Below are positions 1 through 9,821 of a stretch of 64,000 nucleotides of DNA, in pieces (position 1 is the stretch's first letter; the number at the start of each line of letters is the position of its first letter). The position numbers and the translations under genes are program-made. The notes beneath the pieces are model-generated. The model ran no database searches. It worked only from the letters and a program-made list of their open reading frames with translations, and was not told the DNA's origin. Location: assembly GCA_918807975.1 (NCBI GenBank), contig OU964918.1, positions 20,258,477-20,322,476 of the forward strand. Direction: 5' to 3'. This DNA comes from Aplidium turbinatum. Lineage: Eukaryota; Chordata; Ascidiacea; Aplousobranchia; Polyclinidae.

Positions 1-134
1 CTAAGGTTACTTTATTCTGCTTGTCTATGGTTCAAAAATGCAAACTCTTTATCAAAACTTTATGTTATAAAAAAAATGATAAATTGAACATTTCGGTGAT
101 CAATAAGAATTAGACGAACTGAGAGGGTCTGCTA

Positions 135-288
135 CTATTCGGTGACTCCGATTCGGTGAGTTCCTAACCCCTAACCCTAAAACGGCAATGATAATTAGGC
201 TACGGTACCCGATAATTTAAAAAAAAAAATTAAAAAAATCCCCCGTTAAGGGATCGGACTCACCGAATCGGACTCACCGAAATGGGCC
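135..288. repeat. MITE with phrase-like terminal repeats, copy 1
   Basis: This short element has ends built from repeats of the unit GAATCGGACTCACC (or its complement) and an A/T-rich middle. Between them lies a telomere-like stretch (CCTAACCCCTAACCCTAA). A second copy lies in opposite orientation at 57477-57640, so this is a dispersed family. It sits in the MGAT4-like intron at the window start. No coding capacity and no clear target duplication were seen. Confidence 0.7.
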
Positions 289-537
289 ATTCTGAACTGA
301 GATATAGGCCGTATCGAAAAGATGATAATTTTACCACCAGGAACGACAAAATTGCTACGAATCAAACGAATTGATCGGTTAAAGTTAGACGAAGACAAAT
401 TATTCGATTTTTTTTGGTACATTTCTTCTTGGGGCATGAAACTGATATTATTGTACTTCTATTATTGTTCACATCATGCAAGATTAATGTGAACAATATA
501 CAACTCCAACCGGTAGTATATCTCTATTCAATTACAG

Positions 538-3500
538 AACACTGAACTTATGAAAGATAATGACTGGCTGTTCCTTTCTTACTGTGATTGGTGCTCCATA
601 GGAAAGCTGTTAAAAACGGAAACCATTCCTTCTTTTGCTTCCTTTCTTCATATGTATTGGAATAAGAAGCCTCTAGATTGGCTACAGGTAATTTTAATTG
701 AAATATATCTCCAGATTGGCACATTGTATAGCGTTAATTCGTAACCTTGGCTCATCATCGACATTTTCTTAAACAAGATTACAGAATTTGCACATCCAAT
801 ACCAAAGTTTTGAAATTTTATGACATTTTCTAATATTAATTCACTCGTGTATTTTTTTTATACAAAGTAACTATAGCCTATTCTATGCAGCATCGTAGCC
901 TATGTAAAATCAGGAAACCCGGATTTTCAGACAAAATAAGAAAACTATGTTTAACGGAAAAAGTTTTCTTGATTTAGTCAAACTATACGCCAGGGGTCAC
1001 CAAATGGCGGCCCGCCACGCTGTATCGCTGCGGCCCGCGGAAGATATCAGCGTACAAGTATAACCAAAAATACTTTTCTTGAGGAGTTAAAGAGCACGAA
1101 GGCAAAAATACTTTCCGGGAAGCATATTTTCGCTTTGCATACGATTCCACCGACCGACCTATCAGATTATAGTTCTAGGTGGGGGTTGCTTAAAGCTATT
1201 CCAATGCGATGTCCAGCCACACTGTCCATGTGGTTGATTAAAACGTCTGTTTTCGAATTTCGAAAATGTCGAGCATAGGGTTGCTTATTTTAAGTTTGCA
1301 AATGTCATGTAAACACTAATGTGCGTTTCACCGTTATTATGTTTCACGACCAGTGTTCTCTTTATGCAAGTTTTTGTTGGCAAAATAGGTCGGTGTGCCA
1401 ACTCAATTTATAATAAATTGGCAAAATATTATATACAATTTAGAGACTTTTTCTGATTGTAGGCTATTATGAAAATATTTAGCTTAGTACTGCAAAATGT
1501 TTTTTTTTTTCTTTTTTTAAAGAAACATGGAACGCTTCACGATTTCGCGTGTCATCCTTGCGCAGGGGCTATGCTAATCTTCTCTGTATATCGTTCCAAT
1601 TTTAGTATATCTACTGCCGAAGCAAGTTCTGCAAAATGTTGTTAATCAACAAATTCTTGCCACGCTGATAAGCATTGCAAGTGACAGTTGTCTATAACAA
1701 AAGAAAGACAGTTTTATAGACTCTCACAAAAAGGATGAAACACCAACTCATTGCTTTTTTAAAGGGAAGACTGTTCATGAATTACGATACAATTACGATT
1801 TTTGGGTGATTTCCACAAGCATTTGTTTCATGGTGCCTGGTTTCTTTTTTCCTGTTATTGGAGCCTATTTTTCGCTGATATGTTTGCAGGTCACTATTGT
1901 TGCCTCTATTGCGATGTGTCAAACATTTCCTTGTTTACTGAAATTGTTAATTGCAAGATATCTTTTGTGAAGCGAAGTGACAACACCACTCTTGCTTGGC
2001 GATGAATATTCTGATGAAACCGCTCGATTCGCTGTAAGTGCGCAAAACAAGTGGCCTCGTTTATTAGGCATTGTTAAAAAAAAGTCAAAAGTGTTGTAAA
2101 AGGAGTTTGGCCTGGCAGTAGCGTTGTTCGATTAATTTTGTTGCTGCGGTATTCTAACGTAAATATGAACAACATGTAACGCTGGATACTGGGTACGAAA
2201 TGCGTTCTTTTTCAGCATAAAAGTCAACCTACCTAACATTTTATTAGTGCGGCCCGCCACAGCTCTCCTTAGTGCCAAAGTGGCCCGCATGCAAAAATGG
2301 TTGGTGACCCCTGCTATACGCTATTCATACTGTTTACCATCTGTTTTGTACTCATTTATCACATTTAGCCATGATACAGCCAGCAATTGGCAAGATCACA
2401 ATGAACATGTAATCTTGAAGATCAAGATCAGATCACCAAAACAATGTGATTTTAAAGATCAAGATCGTGATCTTGAAAATCAAGATCAAATTCAAGATGG
2501 CTTTTTGTATAGGCCTACTACTGTAGAAAAAGTGCAGGTTTTGATCAATGAGGTTATAAAAAAAGCAAATTTTACTCCTAAACAACGGGGTTAAAAGTAT
2601 TTGGTACTGTTAAATGTTGCTTTTAACTGCTCGAGCGTTGGCGTAAGAATTGTAAGAAGTTAGTGACTGTTGCTCTTATCAATCGTTGTCATTGGTAAAG
2701 TAAGATTGCAACATCACGCCCAAGGCCGAGGGTTGTTTCTGACCACTTCGGTTGTGTAGATTATAAACGGACTGGGTGCCTGGGCATAATTTCAACTGCA
2801 ATGCAGTTATATCTACATTAAGGGCTTCCACATCATCTGGCTCGAATGAAGCATAGATGGTTTGATAATAAACTAATTAAAACAAACATTCTTAAAACTC
2901 AATTAGGCGGGCGTCATTGCAAACTATGTGTTGTACCTATTCTGTGAGACAGGGATGAGACTAAGACCTATAAAAGCTAAACATAAAACAAATCATGGAT
3001 TTAGTGTTGCAAATTTAATAACAAAACAGGTAACAGGACTTGGTATGCGAGGTTGTTTCATGTAAGCTTACTGTATTGTGAAATAATAAAAAGGTCACAA
3101 ATGTTTCAATTAGTTTCATGCTTTTTTTTTAAATGAACTTCGAACCTTCGAACTTCACCTTTTTTCACCAGATATTGCCTGGTTCGTATTTTAAGCTTTT
3201 TGTTAACTAGTAGTTTCAGCTTTCAATAAATTCAACATTCATCGCATCATATTGTAGTGTTACAAGTACAATTACCCATCTGGTAACTATGGCATTGCTG
3301 TTTTTTAACAAAACAGTTCGGAAGTTTCATTTCAGCCTAAAATCAATAGTTTGTGTCACGCAATTTGCAGTTAACAGGCAAGAATGTGTCAAATTAAATC
3401 ACTTCTACAAATCTCCAGTCGTATTGTTGTGGTGTAGCGTCTTTGGGAAAGTATTTATCACACAATTGAGAAAAATTATGAAAATGACTGATGATGGATT

Positions 3501-5904
3501 GCTGCACAGTGTTTTGACTAAACTCGTTATACAAGATAAGTACAGCAGTTTTGTCAACCATGCAGTTAGACTCGGTAAGATTTGCAGCAAGTTTGTGTTT
3601 TCTTTCCGTAAGAAACAAGCATACTTCATTTGGCAGCTCATACAAACGTGAGAACTTTACCTCCCTATAACCATCTCACTTCTGAATGAATAGCCTAAGT
3701 TAATAAAGCTGAAGTTCATTATTACACAGATGAGATACTTATATTTATGGTATTTTTGTATTTAGGCTATTTTATTTATGGTAAGTATAAAATATTTAGC
3801 AACCCACACTGGAAGGTCACGCGACCCACTAAGCTTATTTGCGGACCCTTGGGTTAGTCTACAAAGTGGCAGTGCAATGTGCCGTGAAAATATTATAGGT
3901 GAAACGAAGGTGAGGACACCTCAGACAGATTTTCGAAGTTTTAGCCTGCTGAAAGGCTACACCATACCATTATTTTCAAGAATTCAATAATATTAAATCT
4001 TTCTGTGATCGTGAATAAAGTTTTTGTTTTTAATTGGTATAAGCTAACTTATATTTTAAACCAAACCTTCTACATGCTACACAAATCCAATTTTAATTTG
4101 ATGAATTTGGTTAGTTACATAGGCCTACAGTACATAGAGACTTATTGTTACCTACAAAGTGTGTATCTTGGCAAACAAACCATTATTGTGCCAAAAATGC
4201 AACCAAAATCAAAATTATATTTGTCAAAATTTTCCGGGGACAAGCCCTCCACAAGCTTTACCTTTTCGGATTTTAAGTTGTGCATTGTCCATTTATCTTA
4301 TAAATCGTGCTTTGTTAAAACTCTTTCCTATTTTTTCAAGATCCGCTACTGCATTGTCGGCATGTTAAGGCCTAACTTACTATTTTTTTTCTTCTAGAAA
4401 ATCTGCAAGTTGTTTGCTGAAATAATAAATGTAAAATTTTTCCCAACATTGAAAAATTTTGCGACCATAACAACGCTTTCTTGTCCTATTTCAAAGAGTT
4501 ATCACTAAATATAGGGGCCCACCAGGGGATTTCAAGGCGGCAAGATGGTGCTCACACGGCCCTGCTGAAGCCTACCATTGAACCAACCATTTATAGGCCT
4601 AGTCCAATCTATTTATTCTTTCTTCTGTTTTGGTTTGATGTAACTTAAACAAACTTTTTACCCTCTGTTACAGCATTATTAACAGAGTTTTTTATTGATT
4701 TAGGTTGAAATTACCCTTAAAATGCGCAACTTTAAGGCATTTTTTGCAAAAGTTTCTGGAAGAAGACCCCAGACCCCCCTTGCGGCTACTCATTTGCTCC
4801 TTCCAGGATTCTGTGCTGTTTACCCTGCACATTAAAAGCTTTGTCCCCCTGTAAAATTGATCTAGTTACGCCGCTGAGGCTATGTCAAGCTGCCAAGAAC
4901 AACTTTGCAGAGGCGTTTTCAGTTCGAAGAAAAACATTTAAAACCCATAACTTGGAATCTTTTTGCATTTTTTATGAATTAAAAGTGCTTGTCACTTTAT
5001 CTAGTTGATCACCAACGGATACAGAAAAAAAGTGTTTCAATGTTTTTTATAGTTGCAGGCTATGGTATTGGCGTTGTATAGTAACAATCTTTGCTTTTGC
5101 TTAGTTGTCTTATATAAGAGCTGGCTATTGCAGAGAAGATGAACCGGAAGAAAATTGCCAGTTTGAGTTGGCCAAAATGATGCAAGTGATTACGCCATAT
5201 GTTTTCACGCATGTGGGAAGGTAAGAAATATGGATAACTCTGATGTGACAGTACTGGTAGCTTGCAGTAGTTCGTAGCATACTTTGCTTTATTGTAATTC
5301 AACAAAACTATTCTTCGAGTTTCATACAAAATGAAGGACTTGGGCTAATGTTTTTCGGCTTTTTTAAAATTATAGACAAATATTTCTTGATTTTGTAAAA
5401 CTGTCCCTGAAGTTTCTTCATTGGTTTCTTGAAATACATGTGACAATGCAATTTTTTGTTTTTGAATGTAAGATTAAGAACCTAGCCTATTATTTTGTGA
5501 TAAAACTACATTTCTGTTCATGCTGCCATCAAAATAGGCTTACACAGAAAGAAAAACGTATTTACGCGTTACGCTTCAAATATATTCCTGAACATTGCGG
5601 GCACCAAAAAAATGTTTTTATGTCGGCCAGTTTAATATTTCAGAATCTTAGAGCTTATCGGTTTCATTTAAAATGCAATTTTGTTACCAAACTGTTGATG
5701 CACTTAATCTACAATAAAATACTTTACACAACAAAAAGTTTTGGAAAAGATGCTTGAGCTCTATTTATATGTAGTCTATGTCGACTATTGAAACGTTGTT
5801 AATTGTAACATATTATATTATGTAACTTTGGATTCAGATATTCTTCATTGCCAGGAAAAGAGCAGAACATCTATTTCGAAGACGAACCAAAACTAGTGAT
5901 CTAG
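538..5904 (+). CDS. MGAT4-like N-acetylglucosaminyltransferase, last three exons (5' part outside window)
   Basis: Three exons with consensus splice sites and compatible phases: 538-687 (phase 0 end), 5105-5220 (ends after two bases of a codon) and 5838-5904 (stop TAG). They encode about 110 residues of the C-terminal catalytic region of a GT54 enzyme. Readable landmarks are NDWLFLSYCDW, KKPLDWLQ, then FTHVGRYSSLPGK. These match in order the vertebrate MGAT4 stretches I recall as DWLLLEFSQLGF, DKPIDWLL and FQHVGTHSSLAGK. Known family role: Golgi enzyme adding a beta-1,4-GlcNAc branch to the alpha-1,3-mannose arm of N-glycans. The protein stops about 12 residues after the conserved HVG..SSL motif, so the C-terminal lectin-like domain of MGAT4A/B is absent. 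That could reflect a short paralogue or an unrecognised further exon. The 4.4-kb first intron carries a hAT element. Earlier exons and the promoter lie upstream of base 1. Confidence 0.82.
991..2313. mobile_element. hAT DNA transposon, non-autonomous
   Basis: Terminal inverted repeats CAGGGGTCACCAA / TTGGTGACCCCTG are flanked by an exact 8-bp duplication CTATACGC at 983-990 and 2314-2321. The subterminal GGCGGCCCGC / GGCCCGC sequence is typical of GTF2IRD2-type hATs. A 67-residue open frame inside shows no transposase motif, so the copy depends on a transposase elsewhere. It lies in the first visible MGAT4-like intron and carries a later U6 retropseudogene insertion. Confidence 0.9.
1502..1628 (-). 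pseudogene. U6 snRNA retropseudogene
   Basis: The minus strand reads as near full-length U6: CTTCGGCAG loop region, ATATACTAAAATTGGAACGA, the ACAGAGA box, the AGC triad, and CCCTGCGCAAGGATGACACG through GAAGCGTTCCAT. It differs from the animal consensus by a two-base insertion before ACAGAGA and by a damaged 5' hairpin. The 3' end runs into an A-rich tail instead of a pol III T-run. A 12-bp direct repeat CTGCAAAATGTT at 1490-1501 and 1629-1640 flanks it. Tail and duplication mark it as a reverse-transcribed copy inserted into the hAT, not a working gene. Confidence 0.88.
2322..5104. other. MGAT4-like intron, remainder
   Basis: Mostly unrecognised A/T-rich sequence. Positions 2411-2500 hold irregular repeats of GATCAAGATC and its complement. 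The minus strand at 3394-3645 has an open frame with LPNEVCLFLTERKHKLAANL, loosely like the ELREEVxxFL region of ZBED5/SCAND3-type hAT transposases; this match is weak. Positions 4514-4876 end in TAGTTACGCCGCTG, a common hAT-like terminus, with no convincing partner end. I see no exon here: the flanking exons join in phase without one. Confidence 0.4.
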
Positions 5905-7773
5905 CTCTGGTTTTCACTGTTGGACACAACTATAAGCTTGAAGTTCGTTTCGACATTCCAATGTGAAAAAGTGGTCAAACTGGTAGACAATGCCTTCTAA
6001 GAAAATATTTTGCTCAAGCCAACTTTCTGCTCTGGAGTCGTCGATAAAACAGTTTTATTTGGTTTACAATTTGCATGGTATAATCATTTACTTTTTTAAC
6101 ATCAATTCTTCTTCGTTTTACATATTAAACTGAGCACATTGAATCTAACGCAACAAGTAGCCTATCGGGGTTTTGGAACTCAGAGCCGTTGAGAAGATAA
6201 TTTGGGCGAGGTACCAATAAGATCCTCGGGCCCCAAATCAAGATCCTTCTAAGAAAAACGCACTGCAACCAAAGTATACGCGGTGGTGTATACAAGTTGC
6301 CGCGCCCCTTGGAAAGGTTCCAGGCTTCTAAAATCATCCAGATTCAAAAATACCCTCTGTCAACGTTACTGTACTGCTGGAACCATTCAACTATGGCCAT
6401 TTTGTGGTGGAGACTTTAACAACACAGTATTCAAAAATAGTTGCTTCTTGCCTAGTTATGTGTTTTATTAATAGCCTATCATGCAAACAAGTCAAAAAGC
6501 ATTTCAAAATTCTACATTCTACTGTAAACGCAGTGTTAAAATTGGTATTAGGTACCTACGGAAATCTATGCTAATATTAACAGGCTTGCCAAATATTCTG
6601 TCAAACTGGGGTTCTTTTGGTAATCAATTAAGCTCCTGTACTTTATCATCATTTAACGGTTTATTTTTGGTGTTTGGCAGGTGTCGATTTTTTTGGGCTA
6701 GTTTTGAAAAAAGAATTGATTAGCCTACATAGCCTAATGAATAATTAATGATACTGCATTTGTGCTTCGAGTGCAAGAACTGTACTCGTATGTTGCATTG
6801 AAAATGTCTATTCAAACCAAAAGAAATTGAAGTTTTCTTAAACCAAAGTGTTTTGGACAAGGTTTGATGTCCTACCAGTGGTGTACGCAGGGGAGGGGCC
6901 ATTGGAACATGCCGCCTACTTTAAGAAATGTTTATATTTTCAGCGTTGTTGTGATCATGTAATTCAAACATGTTTTTGTTTGAGAGTGATCTAGGGTAGT
7001 AGGGCGTAATAACCACCCGGCAGGGGACACAACTGTTTAAGGGTACACTCATTTCAGTTTGTTTAATGCTTTTTAGCTATTTGAAATAAAAAATATGACT
7101 ACTGCTGTAAAATCTCGATATCTTAGACTGCGTCAAGCAAATTTTGTATTGTTGATCATCATTTGGGATCACTATTTTAAAAGCGAAAGCAGTAAATTTA
7201 TGTTATTTTGTTAAGAGTTTATATGTGAGCGCGGATTTTCACAAATTAACCTCATACTGACATCTGACGGTGCTTCTCTACACACTGTAACTGTTTCAAG
7301 TTTAGTCTTTATATGAATGGTCGGTCCTCCATTGAGAAAGTTTTCACCAGCGAAGTATGTTGGATCCTGGTTGCACCAGGGATGTAACCCGGCAATTGAG
7401 ACCCGAAGTCGCCAGAGGTTTTATAGTTTTGAATACAATAAATGTCTTAAAAAATTGTAGGCTATAACTTGTATTTTTTGTGTTATTGTTTTACTAAAAT
7501 ACGAATATTTGCATTGAACAACGCATCTTGAGCACGACGTAGCAAGACACCACCATCATGGAAGCCTTCCACAGTATTTCTTAATTCTGGTAGACTTCTT
7601 GTGAACGTTACCTGCTTTCCACGCCTAACCTACTTAATATTCAACCGCCAGTAGTGGGCGAAACAAGATTGTTACCTCAGAAATTGTAACTAATGGATTA
7701 TTACGTCAGAATAGCAACAGAAATTGCAACAAAAAATCAGTATCTGTGCAGCTTTAATAAAATATCAATAGAG
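5905..7773. other. Gene-free stretch after the MGAT4-like gene
   Basis: Probably 3' UTR followed by intergenic DNA. No poly(A) site can be assigned with confidence. One isolated hAT-like end (CAGTGGTGTACGCAGGGG at about 6885) has no visible partner. The only coding trace is the hAT fragment near 7190-7300. Confidence 0.4.
7190..7300 (+). pseudogene. hAT transposase C-terminal fragment (ZMYM/KIAA1586-like)
   Basis: The + strand reads CERGFSQINLILTSDG. This is the CERxFSxMNxI signature of the hAT dimerisation domain found in ZMYM/KIAA1586/ZNF862-type transposase relatives. No terminal repeats were found around it. A further decayed copy of the same segment lies near 46580-46640, so it comes from an old family. 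Confidence 0.6.
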
Positions 7774-8101
7774 CAGGGATGGCCAAATAATTTTGACCAT
7801 GATCCATTACCGCCAAATCTGACAACTTAGAGATCCACAATGAGCTGAAGATGTGCATTTTTCCTTTTGTATAATACAAAAAACATGCAATTATTTGTGT
7901 AAATCTAAAACAAAGCGTGTGCTGTAATAAACAGGTCTGGTATTAGTGAGAAATATGATCAGTGGGCTTTGATTTCACAATACTATCGAAACGTGGTTTC
8001 CTGCTACTTATAACGATTCTTACAGAGCCAACTTAAAAGATCCACAAAAAAAGTTGAAAAGATCCGGAACCGGATCGCGATCCGCCATTTGGCCATGCCT
8101 G
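7774..8101. mobile_element. hAT MITE
   Basis: Ends CAGGGATGGCCAAA / TTTGGCCATGCCTG. The 8-bp duplication CAATAGAG is at 7766-7773 on the left; on the right it is split (CAAT at 8102-8105, AGAG after the next element) by insertion of a second hAT. No coding capacity. Confidence 0.85.
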
Positions 8102-8105
8102 CAAT

Positions 8106-8543
8106 CAGTGCCGGTCTTAGGGTATTTCGGGCCCTGTGCAAAATATGCTTTGCGGGCCCCAATGCAAAGCTATGTCTCTATGTTGAGTTTGGATGCAACC
8201 TATTTCGTCCCCTGAAAAATTCGTACCCCAATTTCGTACCGTGAAATCGAATAACAAAATCAAATTTCGACCTATTTCGTCCCCTGAAAAGATCGAGAAA
8301 TTTTGAAATGTTTGCGCAACTCCGATCAGCGACTTCGGCTAAGTCGGTTTTTTTTCTCGATCTTTTCAGGGGACGAAATAGGTTGAATTTGTTGAGTCTC
8401 TATGTTTTCTTGTTGCTAATTCCTTAGTTGAATTTTTCCATTGAAAATGACAAAATTACTGCATTTTCTGAGTAAATTGCGGGCCCCCTAATTTGCGGGC
8501 CCTGTGCGATCGCACGGTTTGCACACCCCAAAGACCGGCACTG
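8106..8543. mobile_element. hAT MITE inserted in the target duplication of its neighbour
   Basis: Ends CAGTGCCGGTCTTAGGG / CCAAAGACCGGCACTG, with a 7-bp repeat CTGCAAT on both sides. GGGCCC-rich subterminal sequence. It interrupts the right-hand target duplication of the 7774-8101 element, so it is younger. It contains a further inverted-repeat insertion around 8190-8390. Confidence 0.82.
8190..8386. repeat. Small inverted-repeat element inside hAT MITE
   Basis: Inverted copies of CAACCTATTTCGTCCCCTGA lie near 8203 and 8360-8386, plus a third direct copy near 8267. An 11-bp direct repeat GTCTCTATGTT occurs at about 8174 and 8395 and may be its target duplication. Superfamily unknown. Confidence 0.6.
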
Positions 8544-8679
8544 CTGCAATAGAGAGAAGAGAAACTACGTTAAAAGAAAATTTTGACCTAACCATGAAAT
8601 TTGACTTTATTTTACTTAATAACTTTGAAACCTCTTTTCGTGTCAGCCTGAAATTTAGTTTATGGACGTTTTATAAACT

Positions 8680-8836
8680 TTGAACAAGGCGGAAAAATTT
8701 TGACTTCATTGACTTTTGGTTGTCCTAATTATAAGACTTGTTGCTCAATGCGACAAACAGTGTACCAGCCTCTCATAGATCGAGACATGTAATGATACGA
8801 GACATGTATGAGACAGTCAACCGCTGGGAAACCATC
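8680..8836 (+). mobile_element. LINE 3' fragment, first half (split by BEL/Pao)
   Basis: This short piece of LINE coding sequence continues in the DNA immediately after the BEL/Pao element (22978 onward). The two are joined by the shared CCATC target duplication. By itself it is barely recognisable; its identity comes from the second half. The upstream limit is uncertain. Confidence 0.55.
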
Positions 8837-9380
8837 TGTTCCCGACAATTTTCACCAAATCAAACGTCATATAAAAACCGTTATGGTCTACTTAACCTAG
8901 CTGGCATCTTACGTCATGGAAATTGCTAGAAAATGTCCAAATATTGCACCATCGGTCGTAAGACCTGATGAAATATTGCATCACTACCTTTGAACAACGG
9001 TTTGAATTGCGTGACAATGTCTTTCATTATTGCGTCACAGTTACTGTTTACGTGCATTTGAGATATCGCAAATTATTCTAGTCATTCGTAAAATTGTTTG
9101 TTGGAAGTCAGTCGCAAATTTAACTGTTTGCTTGGTGCTTGCTAGCTGGACAAATTTTCCGTCTTTTATCTAAGTAATCTGTTCTGTAGTGACAAGTTTT
9201 AGTGGTGTACGGCGTTGCATCCAATTTCGACAGCTTTGAAGCTATTTTTACAGAAATACAATTTTGAATAGACGTTTCGAAGGAGTGTTTCTTTTTCGGT
9301 TATTACATACAGACGAACGGATCCGGGAACTTTATGTTACAATTTTCCCACGAAGAGATTATGGTTTACCGCTGTGACCA
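8837..9380 (+). repeat. BEL/Pao 5' LTR
   Basis: It begins TGTTCCC and ends TGACCA. It matches 22434-22977 along its full 544 bp with about four base differences seen by eye. Confidence 0.92.
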
Positions 9381-9821
9381 TAAAAAATAAAAGACGAGTT
9401 CTTGTCAGTTGGTAGGTCAAGAAGAAATTAAAGCAAAATAATTAAAGAAGATCTTGTTGGTTGGTAGTCTACAGAAGCAAAAGAAAATTAAAGACATTTC
9501 TTCTCAATTGGTACTGAAGAACTTCAAGTTAAAAACTAAAGGCGTTTCTTTGTTGGTTCTGAAGAAAAAACAACATTGACATTCATTTGAAGAAAAAAGA
9601 TTAAAGACAATCGATCTGTGCTTGAAGATTCAAGTGAACGAATCCAAGCAAGTTTTGTGGACTTTAGGACTTCATATACCCGTACAGCTGCGGTAGGCTA
9701 TCGTGCATTTAAATTCTTTTTGTATTTTACGATCTTTGCAGTTAAGTTTCTTATAACTTAATTTTGTGTGTTTGTGTAACGTAATTTTTTTAATTGTTAA
9801 ATTTAGCCCCAACAATTAATA

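Noticed and set aside
1502-1628. Working U6 snRNA gene
   Set aside because: A-rich tail in place of a T terminator, 12-bp target duplication, insertion before the ACAGAGA box, no upstream pol III elements seen.
4005-4397. 130-residue frame in the MGAT4-like intron
   Set aside because: A/T-rich composition, no domain, and the flanking exons join in phase without it.
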